Source: Atkinsonella hypoxylon
Lineage: Eukaryota; Ascomycota; Sordariomycetes; Hypocreales; Clavicipitaceae
Assembly (NCBI GenBank): GCA_000729835.1
Contig: JFHB01000087.1
Location: 56,017 to 120,016 of the forward strand
DNA: 64,000 nt
Direction: 5' to 3'
Each line of letters starts with the position of its first letter. The stretch's first letter is position 1. Below, piece after piece: positions 47,398-59,686 of this stretch. Under the pieces are notes generated by a model. It was given only the letters and a program-made list of their open reading frames with translations, did not search any database and was not told where the DNA came from. A program made the position numbers and the translations under genes.

Positions 47398-49866
47398 ATA
47401 AGGGCTATAGGCTCCTATTGCGAAGTTCTAATTCCTTTAGAACAACAATCTAGGTTGCAGAAGCTAGCTAAAAGAACTATTCCTGGTAGACTTTTAGCTA
47501 CACTAGGTTCTAATGTATATCTAATATACATCCCCTCTAAACGAGCTGTTATAAAGACTAGCTTCGTTAAAATTATAGAAGGAATAGGTCCTATTTCACA
47601 AGGCATCCCTAAGGTTCCTATTAGTTCTATAGTGGATAATCCTTTAGAGGGAGAAATCGATGACCAGCAGTTAGTAGATAATTATACTCCTAAGTATCCT
47701 TATTCTAGTCATCTAGATGTGCTAAATCATCCACTAGAACCTGTAGATCAAGCTCTTCTACTAAGCAACCCTATAGAAGCTGTAGAGACCCCTAAAGCCC
47801 CTATATCTATAGAAGCCCCTTAGGCTAATATAGAACCTATAGAAGCTAAAGCTGAATCTATTAATGCTGATGCTATAGATTTAGATAGAGATATATTTTC
47901 CTTAATTAAGGATCTATGCTTTAAGGCAAGGACTAAAGCAGCTATTACTTCTAATAGTAATAAGGATGAACTTCCTAACACGTAGAAGCAAGCCCTAAAA
48001 AGCTCTGCTAAGCAGCATTAGATAGAAGCTACCTATAGCGAATTTAAGCAGCTATTAGCTGCTAGAATCTTTAAATTTATAGGGAAAGACTAAGTACTTA
48101 AGGGCTAAAGAGTTCTAAAGAATAGGCTTATTTATAGGCTTAAAAAGGATAAAGAAAATAATCCTATTAAATATAAGGCCTGCCTTATTGCTAAGGGATT
48201 TATGTAAATAGAAGGTTAAGACTACCTAGAGACCTTTACTGCAACTAGTATTCCTCCTAGCTAGTGTATATTATTAGCTCTTGCAGCTTTTAATAACTAG
48301 GAAGTTAAGTAAATCGATTTTATAGAAGCGTTTTTAAATAGCAAGCTAAAAGAAGCTATTTATATAGAAATCCTAGATAGATTCGTTGAATTTACAGAAG
48401 CAACGCTATTAGTAGCTAAGCTACTAAAAAGCTGTAATTACAAGCCCTCTAAAGAGCAAGTAATTAAGCTAGAAAAATCCCTCTATAGTCTAAAGTAAAG
48501 TCCTAGAGAATAGCAGCAAATTCTAATAGAATTACTTTAAAAGCATAGATTTAAACCTCTTATATTAGACCCAGCAGTCTTTTATAACCTAGCTACATCT
48601 ATATATATTGCTACTTATGTAGATAACTGTCTTCTAATTAGGCCTAATTTACGATATATTAATAAGCTTAAAAAGCTACTAAATTAAGCTTATCTAATAG
48701 AAGATAGGGGACCAGCAGAATTCTTTCTAGGTGTATAAATCACCTATAATAGGTCTAAAAGGTCTATTAAAATCCACTAATCTTAATATATCCTTAAAGC
48801 CCTAGAAAGATTTAAAATGCTAGATGCTAAGCCAGCTTCTATCCCTATACAGCTAGGGATTCTAAAGCAACTAGTTACAAAACTCCTCTTAAAATCCGAT
48901 TATAAGCTTTATTAGAGCATAATAGGCACTATAATGTACCTTATGTTGCTAACTAGGGCTAATATTGCTTTTTCCGTTTAGTAGCTATCAACCTTCTTAG
49001 CTAAGCCCTATATAGAGCATCTAAACGCCTCTAAGCACCTCCTTTAGTACTTAGGTGGTACTAGAAGCTTTACTATCGTTTATAAGCGTTCTAGTTTATA
49101 CTTAGAGTCTAAAAAGTCTTCTAATACTACTATTAGTTGTAAAGAAGTCTTAAAGACTCTCCTTAGTTATTGCAATAGCGATTTTACTAGTGATAAAGTC
49201 TCTTCTAAATTAACCTATGCTTATCTATATAAGCTAGCTAGTGGACCTATTAGCTGGAAATCGAAGAAAGCTAGTACTATTGCCCTTTCTACCTTAGAAG
49301 CAGAATCTAATGCATTATTAGAAGCTATTAGGGAATTAGAGTAGCTCTACAGCCTTTTTAAGGAGATAAAGCTGCCTTTAACCCCTCTTATTTCTATTAG
49401 GTGTAATAATTAAGGCGCTATAGTTACTGCTTACAACCTAACGTTATATAGTAGAACTAAGCACACCCTTTTAAAGTTTAACTACATTAGGGAAAAGATT
49501 TATAAAGGTATAGCTAAGGTTAGTTATATTAATACAAATTAGATGCTAGCAGATAGCTTAACTAAGCCTCTTGCTATTTAAAAGCATTAACAATTCATTA
49601 AGTTACTAGAGCTTTCTAGCTAGCTTATAAAAGCAACAAAAACACTTAAAAAAATCGAAAAAACAACAAAAAACAGTTAAAAATCGAAAACAACAAAAAC
49701 AATTAACAACAACTAGTTATATTTAACTATAACTACCCTAGAATTAGTTATATTATTTTAGTTCTGTTATTAGTACTATATTTTGTTAGTTAATTCTAAC
49801 TTAAATATCCTTTAAAGGAGCTAAGTTGCTTATAGAACTAGTTACTTCTTACATTTCTAGAGGGAG

Positions 49867-50561
49867 TGTTAAAAATAAGCTACTCTATATAGCCTATTTT
49901 TATGCCTACTAGTTGCTCTATTACGTAACCCTTATTAGGTCTTGTTACATTAATTTTTAGTAGAGATATTGTTGTTACTAGATGTAAACATCTAGATTTA
50001 ACTAAGGTAAAGTTGCCTAACCTATAGTTAACTTTAACTGCGATTTTCTCTACAACTAGCAATAGTAGAAATTTAAGAAGTATACTATTTAAAAGCTAAG
50101 AATTAGGGCTATCTAATAGTATAATTGTTAGATAGAGTTGCTTATAAGAGTTGCTTATTATTAGTAGAATTTGTTAAATTATGTATATAGGCATCTCGTT
50201 TATATAGCCGTAAGTTGATTTTTTTGTTTTTATATAGTAAATCTTTTTGCGGAAATTATAAAGTAGCCTATAAGCCCCTTCTAGCAACTACAGCCTGCTG
50301 ATATAGTTAGAGGGTCTATAAGGGACTGGAAAGATTCGAGATCCTACCCTTACTTATTCGTTACAGCGCTCTTAATATAAGATACTACTATTATTATAGT
50401 TATCTACTGCCTCTACGTGATCTATACTATACACTACAGCTTGATTTAGGCCGCTGCTGCTTCTACTACGTGATAATTGCAAGGAGCAATTATAGGTGCT
50501 AAATCTAAGAGACCACTACCCTCTTAGATATCTAGTCCTGTAATCCCTATTATTTTCAATA
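49867..50561 (+). repeat. 3' LTR of copy E (family A)
   Basis: TGTTAAAAATAAGC to TTTTCAATA, 695 bp, preceded by CTAGAGGGAG. Confidence 0.92.
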
Positions 50562-51870
50562 AGAACGCTAACAGAAGAGGAAAGAACTTAACATTAAGAA
50601 GGCCTATAAAGCTATTAAAAAGGAACCTTACTGTTCTCCTAGGGCTAGCAGAAGTAACTGTAAGTTACTAGGAATTAGGAACTCCTTCTGCAAAAGAGAG
50701 CAAGTATTAGCTAAAGGCTAATGCTTTAATTGTAAAGAAAAAGGACACCTTACTTACAACTGCTCTAATAAAAAGAAGATTGCTGCTGCTAAAAAAGCAA
50801 TAGAAGAAGAAGAGAATTCTTAGTCTTTTAGTTTATCTTCCAATTTAGAAAACTAAGAGCACTACTAGAAGCCTCTATAGTAGTTAAGATGCTATAAGTA
50901 GCTAGAATTAGTAATAAAAACCTGAATTTATTTATAATTACTGCGTAGTTGCAGTTATATAGATTAGGATTTAAGATCTAAGCTTTATGTAATATAGGAG
51001 TAGACATTTTGTTGCTAGTTAGCCACTAAGTAGCTAAGCAAGCTAAGAAGTTATTAGAATAGGTTCCTAAGAAGCTATTAACGCCTATATCTCTATCTAA
51101 TTATTGCGATTAAAGTGCTAGGAAAGTTACTTATTTAATTAAAGGAACAATAGAGCTAGATAAACAACAATTTATTAAGCAGAAGTTCTATATTGCTAAT
51201 ATAAGTTATAATGTGTTTATTAGTTAAAAGTAGCTAGCAGCCTAGGATGTTTAGTTATATCCCTAAAGCAAGAGAATTGTGTAGTTAGAGAATTAACCTA
51301 ACAATATAAAGTTCTTGTTAGCTATAATGCTGGACCTATAAGAGAAGAAGGTTAATTCTATAGTTTAGAAAGATGCTTTACAACGCAACTAGAGAATAAA
51401 CAACTAAATTAATTAAGAAAAGCATTTAATCTAATAGATCCTAAAACGCTTAGATCTCTAGGAAGAGGTTACTTTAACTCTAAAGGAAGATTTAACTAAA
51501 CCTTTAGTTAATGTAAAGGAGCTATAAGCTTAGATTAAAGCTAACCCCTATTAATTGCAATAGAAGAAGTTATAGATACCTAATAAAGCCGTTGCCTTTA
51601 TTAATTAAATAGTCTTACCTTCTACAGTTAGTCTTTAAGCCCTTAAAGCATAAGTACAGTAGAAGATATATATAAGTAAAACTATTCCTTTCTATAAGAA
51701 TAAGGACCTAGAGTACGTTAAGTTAGTGAAAAAGTTAATTCCTTTATAGTTAATATATTTAGAAGGATTCTTTTTAAAGAAGGCTGCTGCAGTGTTACTA
51801 CTTAGCTGCTTTAGTTATAATATTGTATTAGAATTAGTTAAACTATTGTTAGGTTCCTCTTCTATATATA
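50562..51870 (+). pseudogene. Gypsy Gag end, CCHC knuckle and protease region
   Basis: A Lys/Arg/Ser-rich stretch is followed by an intact CX2CX4HX4C nucleocapsid knuckle at 50722-50763 (C-F-N-C-K-E-K-G-H-L-T-Y-N-C). An acidic stretch follows, then a retropepsin-like region near 50985-51260 with A-L-C-N-I-G-V at the position of the catalytic D-x-G motif, so Asp has become Asn. The knuckle is unusual here for having escaped mutation. The relic continues after copy H. Confidence 0.83.
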
Positions 51871-52563
51871 TGTTAAAAATAAGCTACCCTGTATAGCCTA
51901 TTTTTATGCCTACTAGTTGCTCTATCACGTGACCCTCATTAGGTCTTGTTACGTTAATTTTTGGTAGAGATATCGCTGTTACTAGATGCAAAACATCTAG
52001 AATCGACTAAAGTAAAGTTACCTAACCTATAGTTAACTTTAACTGCGATTTTCTCCACAACTAGCAATAGTAGAAATTCAAGAAGTATACTATTTAAAAG
52101 CTAAGAATTAGGGCTATTTAATAGTATAATTGTTAGATAGAGTTGCTTATAAGGGTTGCTTGTTATTAGTAGAATTTATTAAATTATACATATAGGCGTC
52201 TCGTTTGTATAGCTGTAAGTCGATTTTTTTGTTTTTATATAGTAAATCTTTTTGCGGAAATTATAAAGTAGCCTATAAGCCCCTTCTAGCAACTACAGCC
52301 TGCCGATATAGTTAGAGGGTCTATAAGGGACTAGAAAGATTTAAGATTCTACCCTTACTGTTTGTTACAGCGCTCTTAATATAAAGATACCACTATTACA
52401 GTTATCTATTGCCTCTACGTGATCTATACTATACACTACAGCTTAATTTAGGCCGCTGCTGCTTCCACTACATAATAATTGCTAGGAGCAATTACAGGTG
52501 CTAAATCTAAGAGACCACTACCCTCTTAGATATCTAGTCCTATAATCCCTATTATTTTCAATA
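51871..52563 (+). repeat. 5' LTR of copy H
   Basis: TGTTAAAAATAAGC to TTTTCAATA, 693 bp, followed directly by the primer site. Confidence 0.92.
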
Positions 52564-52577
52564 GGTTATAAGCCCGG
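52564..52577 (+). other. Primer binding site of copy H
   Basis: GGTTATAAGCCCGG, one change from the initiator tRNA-Met complement, continuing AAGACC. Confidence 0.72.
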
Positions 52578-53505
52578 AAGACCTATCTGCAAGCTGTTAG
52601 CCCGCTGAAATCTACTATTATGTACTGTATTACCTACTAGAAGCTATATTAAGACCTGCGCTAGCAGCTATCGCTGCTAAAAATTAGTAGCTTGCTAGAA
52701 GCTATTAATACCTGCTGCACATACATCGCTAGCCACTATACTGGTGTTTTTATTCTGCCTACCCTATGCCTCCTGCACTCTATACACCCTGTATATATAC
52801 ACTTTTAAAGCTATTCTTAATAGCTAGGTTCTATTGTTACGCAACATCAAAATATATATATCTACACACATTACATTCGCACTGTAAATTGTTTTATTAG
52901 GCACTACCTAATTAATTATTTCTATTAAGAAATAAGCTTAGCGCTATACTGCATCACTCGTTGTTGTGCTGTTATCTTGTATATTGTGCACCCTATACAC
53001 CTCTGTTAGTGGCTATACTACAATTTATAGTGCACGCCTAACAGCTCTTGTTGCAGATATTCCTGTGTTTTCAGTTGCAAAATTAATTTATATAGTAATC
53101 CTACTAGTTAGGATTTTAAAGTAGGAATTAGCTAGATATCCCTAAGTTAGCTGTGCTTAGGTCTCCACTGATTTATTAGAACCTAATTAGAGAAGAATCT
53201 CCTGAATTTTTTAGCTAAAAATAGCTAGCACCTATATTTTATACCCCTTGCAACCGCTTGTTAATCTAGTCTACTATACAAATTGTATATGCATACAGAT
53301 TGCGATATAACGCAGCCTTTAGAGCCTGTTATACCTATTACGAAAGAAATTAGAGAAAAATCTTAGTATAATTTCTAAAGATATAGGGCACTTCTAGCCT
53401 ATATTTAGTAAGAATTATTACTGTTATTTACTACTATTTCCACTGTAATTTAGGCTATAATTAGCTATAAAGAGCGTTAAATTAGCTATATTTTAAACCC
53501 TTAAA
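52578..53505 (+). other. Untranslated leader of copy H
   Basis: Equivalent to the A1 leader; no conserved reading frame. A few bases (AAAA) are added near 52680 relative to A1. Confidence 0.6.
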
Positions 53506-56500
53506 ATAGCACTAAAAGGAATAGGCAAGGGAAAGAGCATAAGCCCTAAACGGGGTAGTGGTTCTAGTACACTAGCTACAGCTGCTGCTACTAGCTTTCC
53601 TAGTCCAGTAAGGTCCCCCCCTTAGCTAGTAGATTCCTCTTCTAATAAAGAAGATTATACAGCTAAGAAGGCTCTAAAAGAAGCTAGATTAGCTTCTAAA
53701 AGAGTAGTGTAAGTCTATAATGTTTAAGCTAATCTAAAAGCTTAAATAGATAAGCAACAAGAGACTCTAAATAGATTCATTAGGTATAGTAAAGCAAAAT
53801 AAAGCTAAAATAAAGGTAATATAGCTAATTTACTAAGTAAATTAGATACTATAATTACATCTATAGGTAATCTCTTAATAGGGTCTCCCTCTAAGGTAGT
53901 AGATCCTATTACTTCTAAAAGAGCTTCTAAAGTCTCTTTTAAAGCCCCTAAACCTTCTAGTTCCTCTAATAGTGCTACTTTTCTGCCTGCTTTTAATAAA
54001 GGCACTATAAAAGAGTTAAATAAGAAGGTCCACTCTATTCTAGAGGCTGTTAAGCTAAAAGGCTCTAAAAATTTTAAACAGTAGAAGCAAGCTTTAACTA
54101 TTTAATTTAGGGCACTAGAATTCCCTTAATTTATTAATAATCCTAGTATAGCTAGTACTTTAGTAGATTTAGAGCAAGCTATTATCCTTATAATTATAAG
54201 AGATAGTTGCTAATCTAGACCTTAAGCTGCTATAAGCTAGCATAAGTCCCTTATAGATGCCTATAACGTTCTAGTTAGGCAGTATTTGTAGAGTGCTAAA
54301 ATACAATATAGTACGCTATATGCTGTTTATTACAACTTATTGTTTTCGAACTATAAGGGATCTTTAGAGGCCTTTAATGCTGAATTTAATAATTTACTAG
54401 CTAGATTACAGCTCTATAGTGTAGCTATTAATTCTATTAACTAGGTAAATTATTATATTAATGCTTTAAAGAAGACCTTCTCTAGCTAGGCTAAAAGGCA
54501 GCAATATTCTATTAGAGCTGCTAGAGCATAAGGTCTATCTGTAAAAATGCTGAATTTACAGTTCCTTATAGCTAATTTATTAGAAGAATAAAGAGATAAA
54601 AGCTCCTCTATATCTAAAGCTCTTAGTTATAAGGCTTCTAATAGTTCTAATAATAATAAGGCTAATTAAGGAAAGAATCCTCCTAATTAGAAGAAGAATT
54701 CTAACGATTCTAATTCTAATAATTCTAATGCCTCTAAAGATATAGATAAAGCCTCTAAGAATAAGAAGAAGTAGAAGGGCTGAAGAAGAAGTAACAAAAA
54801 CTCTAGGAATAAGGATAGAGAAGCTGCTTTTGCTATAGGTTGCTATAACCTATCTACTAGCAACCAGGATACTATAGATTCTAATAGTAAATCTAGCAGT
54901 TCTAGTAGTAATAATTCTTACGATTTAGATACAGAATCTACTACTAGTGATACTAGTACTACTAGTAATAATACCCCTTCTTTTAACTATTCTAATGGAA
55001 TAATTAAAAACTCCTTACTATACAATATAGGTTCTACCTATTATATAGTTAACAATAAGGCATTTTTTAGGACTTTTAAGCCTATAAAAAAGGGTAAAAC
55101 TGCGCCTATTGCTACTAGAGGAGGTCCTATTTATCCTAAAGAACAGGGAACTGCTGTATTCTAGGTACTAGTTAGTATAAATCCAGCTAAATACAGGCCT
55201 TTAGCTCTAAAGGATGCTCTATATTGCCTAGGTTTAGATACCAACCTAATTAGTAGTCTAAAGCACTATTTAATAGGGGGCACTCTCCTTAGAAATTAGC
55301 TATTTCTAGCTGATAGAAGCTGCTGTAGGCTTCTAAATCCCAAAAAGTATAGTTTCTTTCTATAACTTAAGGGGCAAAAGACCCCTAGAGTGTGTAAAAA
55401 CCACGCAAATCTCTCTTATATAGGATTTACTAGCAATAGTTATAATAGCAGTTGTAATACTAGTTATTCTATAGAGGTTTAAATCCCTTAACAGCCTAGT
55501 TTTAATCCTAAGGAATATAGCTATATTAAGGAATTATCTAATTTTAAAGAAGAAGATAATACCAATAACGATGTTATAGAGCTATTAGCCCTAGTTCCTA
55601 AACGGGCTCCTAGTTAGATTCCTTCTAATAACAGGGATTTAGAAGGTCTAAATCCTAAGTTACTAGATATTAGAGGAAATAGCCGTCTAGATCCCTTAAA
55701 CAAGGCCTATAGTTCTTAAGAGATCTAGCAAGATAGGGAGCAACAGGAAGCTAGCTCTAATGATAATTCTAGTAGTATAAATCCTACTGCTTCTTCTTCC
55801 TATAAGAAGCTCCTAGAATTAGCTGCTACTTAGCACGTTAGATTAGGGCATATAGGACTCCCTTTACTAAAGAAGACTGCTTCTATTACTAAAGGTATTC
55901 CTGATTTTATAAAAATTAAGGAAAAGGATTTTAACTGCCTAGCTTACAACTAAGCTAAAGCTGTTAGAAGACCTAGCAAGCATACTATTCCTAACCCCCC
56001 TAGATGTTTAGATATTATAGAGGGAGATACCGTTAAAATAAAGCCTATACTGCACAATAAGAGGCCTCTAGTTCTTTTTCTAATTAATAGAAAATTACAG
56101 TATAAGTAGTCTTTTAATCTAGCTAATAAAGAGAGTTCTACCCTTTATAGCTGTATTAGAAGCTTCTTTAAGGAATTAAAAAACTAGTATAACTGCTACC
56201 CTAAACACCTTTACTTTAATAGTAGTACAGAAATTAATACTAGGTTGTAAGCTTAGCTATCTTCTAAGGGTATTTGCTTTAGCACCTCTTGCCCCTATAT
56301 TTACAAACAGAATAGGCTAATAGAGAGAGCTATAAGGGTACTTCTAGACCGTTTGCGTGCTACCCTACAGTGGTTATAATTACCTCTATATCTATAGTCT
56401 TATATCCTTCCTGCTATAGTGGATTTAGTTAATACTACTGCAAATAGTACTAAACCACTAAGTCCTAAACAGCTATACCTAGCTAATTTAGAGCCTTCTA

Positions 56501-58760
56501 AGACCTATAAGCCTAATTTTACCAAAATAAGGGCTATAGGCTCCTATTGCGAAGTTCTAATTCCTTTAGAATAAAGATCTAGGTTATAGAAGCTAGCTAA
56601 AAGAACTATTCCTAGTAGACTTTTAGCTACACTAGGTTCTAATGTATATTTAATATATATCTCCTCTAAACGAGCTGTTATAAAGACTAGCTTCGTTAAA
56701 ATTATAGAAGGAATAGGTTCTATTTTATAGGGCATCCCTAAGGTTCCTATTAGTTCTATAGTGGATAATCCTTTAGAGGGAGAAATCAATAACTAGCAGC
56801 AATTAGAAGATAATTATACTCCTAAGTATCCTTATCCTAGTTATCTAGATGTGCTAAATTATCCACTAGAACCTGTAGAAAATCAAGCTCTTCTACTAAG
56901 CAACCCTATAGAAGCTATAGAGGCCCCTAAAGCCCCTATATCTATAGAAGCCCCTTAGGCTAATATAGAACCTATAGAAGCTAAAGCTAATGCTAATGCT
57001 ATAGATTTAGATAGAGATATATTTTCCTTAATTAAGGATCTATGTTTTAAGGCAAGGACTAAAGCAGCTATTACTTCTAATAGCAAGGATGAACTTCCTA
57101 ACATATAGAAGCAAGCCCTAAAAAGCTCTGCTAAGCAGCATTGGATAGAAGCTACCTATAGCGAATTTAAGTAGCTATTAGCTACTAGAACCTTTAAATT
57201 TATAGGGAAAGACTAAGTACTTAAGGGCTAAAGAGTTCTAAAGAATAGGCTTATCTACAGGCTAAAAAAGGATAAAGAAAATAATCCTATAAAATATAAG
57301 GCCCGCCTTGTTGCTAAGGGATTTATGTAAATAGAAGGTTAAGATTACCTAGAGACCTTTACTGCAACTAGTATTCCTTCTAGCTAGTGTATATTATTAG
57401 CTCTTGCAGCTTTTAATAACTAGGAAGTTAAGTAAATTAACTTTATAGGAGCGTTTTTAAATAGTAAGCTAAAAGAAGCTATTTATATAGAAATCCTAGA
57501 TAGATTCGTTGAATTTGCAGAGCAAGCATCGCTATCAGTAGCTAAGCTACTAAAAAGCTGTAATTACAGGCCTTCTAAAGACTAGGTAATTAAGCTAGAA
57601 AAATCCCTCTATAGTTTAAAGTAAAGTCCTAGAGAATAGCAGCAAATTCTAACAGAATTACTTTAAAAGCATAGATTTAAACCTCTTATATTAGACCTAG
57701 CAGTCTTTTATAACCCAGCTACATCTACATATATTGCTACTTATGTAGATAACTGTCTTCTAATTAGTCTAAATCTAAGCTATATTAACAAGCTAAAGAA
57801 GCTATTACATAAAGCTTATCTAATAGAAGATAGGGGACCAGCAGAATTCTTTCTAGGCGTTTAAATCACCTATAATAGGTCTAAAAGGTCTATTAAAATC
57901 CATTAATCTTAATATATCCTTGAAGCCCTAGAGAGATTCAAAATGCTAGATGCTAAGCTAGCTTCTATCCCTATACAGCTGGGGATTCTAAAGCAACTAG
58001 TTATAAAACTTCTCTTAAAATCCGATTATAAGCTTTATTAGAGCATAATAGGCACTATAATATACCTAATGTTGCTAACTAGGGCTAATATTGCTTTTTC
58101 CGTTCAGTAGCTATTAACCTTTCTAGCTAAGCCCTATATAGAGCACCTAAACGCCTCTAAGCACCTCCTAAGGTACTTAAGTAGTACTAGAAGCTTTACT
58201 ATTATTTATAAGCATTCTAGTCTACACCCTATAGGGTCCTCTTCTAAAGCTTCTAGCTCTAAAGAAGTACTTAAGACCCTCCTTAGTTATTGCAATAGCG
58301 ATTTTGCTGGTAACAAAGTCTCTTCTAAATTAACCTATGCTTATCTATATAAGCTAGCTAGTGGATCTATTAGCTAGAAATTAAAGAAAGCTAGTACTAT
58401 TGCTCTTTCTACATTAGAAGCAGAATCTAATGCATTATCTAAAGCTATAAGGGAATTAGAGTAGCTCTACAGCCTTTTTAAGGAGATAAAGCTACCTTTA
58501 ACCCCTCCTATTCCTATTAGGTGTAATAATTAAGGCGCTATAGTTACTGCTTACAACCTAACGTTATATAGTAGAACTAAGTACACCCTTTTAAAGTTTA
58601 ACTATATTAGGGAAAAGATTTATAAAGGTATAGCTAAGGTTAGTTATATTAATACAAATTAGATACTAGCAGATAGCCTAACTAAGCCTCTTACTATTTA
58701 AAAGCATTAACAATTTATTAAGTTACTAGAGCTTTCTAGCTAGCTTATAAAAGCAATAAA
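53506..58760 (+). pseudogene. gag-pol polyprotein relic of copy H (Copia family A)
   Basis: Same order as A1. The Gag start reads ATA at 53506. Protease lies near 55020-55480, integrase near 55800-56760, linker near 56810-57100, reverse transcriptase near 57160-57990 and RNase H near 58090-58730. It shares the reverse-transcriptase block of A1 (GTCTAAATCTAAGCTATAT) but the RNase H block of B (CCTATAGGGTCCTCTTC). Small length changes occur in the linker (GTAGAAAATCAAG) and near 57515. Stops at Gln codons close the frame throughout. Confidence 0.87.
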
Positions 58761-58993
58761 AACACTTAAAAAATCGAAAAGTAACAAAAAAACAGTTAAA
58801 AATCGAAAACAACAAAAACAATTAACAACAACTAGTTATATTTAACTATAACTACCCTAGAATTGCTGGAATTAGTTATGTTATTTAGTTCTGTTATTAG
58901 TACTATATTTCGTTAGTTAATTCTAACTTAAATATCCTTTAAAGGAGCTAAGTTGCTTATAGAACTAGTTACTTCTTACATTTCTAGAGGGAG
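58761..58993 (+). other. Tail region of copy H
   Basis: Region after RNase H, A/C-rich then AT-rich, ending in the purine tract CTAGAGGGAG. It shares with copy B the loss of one T in the ATTATTTT block. Confidence 0.6.
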
Positions 58994-59686
58994 TGTTAAA
59001 AATAAGCTACCCTATATAGCCTATTTTTATGCCTACTAGTTGCTCTATTACGTAACTCTTATTAGGTCTTGTTACGTTAATTTTTAGTAGAGATATCGCT
59101 GTTACTAAATGCAAAACATCTAGAATTAACTAAAGTAAAGTTACCTAACCTATAGTTAACTTTAACTGCGATTTTCTCTACAACTAGCAATAGTAGAAAT
59201 TTAAGAAGTATACTATTTAAAAGCTAAGAATTAGGGCTATCTAATAGTATAATTGTTAGATAGAGTTGCTTATAAGGGTTACTTATTATTAGTAGAATTT
59301 GTTAAATTATATATATAGGCGTCTTATTTATATAGCTATAAGTTGATTTTTTTGTTTTTATATAGTAAATCTTTTTGCAGAAATTATAAAGTAGCCTATA
59401 AGCCCCTTCTAGCGACTACAGCCCGCTAATATAGTTAGAGAGTCTATAAGGGACTAGAAAGATTTAAGATCCTACCCTTACTGTTTGTTACAGCGCTCTT
59501 AATATAAAGATACCACTATTACAGTTATCTATTGCCTCTACGTGATCTATACTATACACTACAGCTTGATTTAGGCCGCTGCTGCTTCTACTACGTGATA
59601 ATTGCTAGGAGCAATTACAGGTGCTAAATCTAAGAGACCACTACCCTCTTAGATATCTAGTCCTGTAATCCCTATTATTTTCAATA
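58994..59686 (+). repeat. 3' LTR of copy H
   Basis: 693 bp, the same length as its 5' LTR; ends TTTTCAATA followed by ATATA. Confidence 0.92.

Larger units (their letters stand above)
39484..49640 (+). pseudogene. gag-pol relic of copy E (in two pieces around element D)
   Basis: Piece 39484-41228 carries the end of Gag, protease (N-T-G-S near 39725) and integrase. Piece 47398-49640 carries the end of integrase, linker, reverse transcriptase and RNase H. An open stretch at 47400-47820 preserves the integrase end and linker. The 77-codon open stretch at 41116-41349 is integrase running into the D LTR, not a gene. TAA/TAG at Gln codons close the remaining frame. The reverse-transcriptase block matches B and F and the RNase H block matches A1 and F. 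Confidence 0.84.
39484..50561 (+). mobile_element. Copia family A, copy E (3' part, holding element D)
   Basis: A plus-strand family A element lacking its 5' LTR and most of Gag. It starts inside Gag at 39484, is interrupted by element D (41229-47397, ATAAG duplicated), resumes at 47398, and ends with a 3' LTR (49867-50561). Its right flank AGAAC lies in the Gypsy relic. The matching left flank is not in the window. Confidence 0.85.
51871..59686 (+). mobile_element. Copia family A, copy H (complete, nested in the Gypsy relic)
   Basis: A 7,816-bp plus-strand element with LTRs at 51871-52563 and 58994-59686 and ATATA duplicated on both sides (51866-51870 and 59687-59691). The Gypsy relic continues on both sides in the expected order, which supports a simple insertion. 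No nested insertion. Confidence 0.94.
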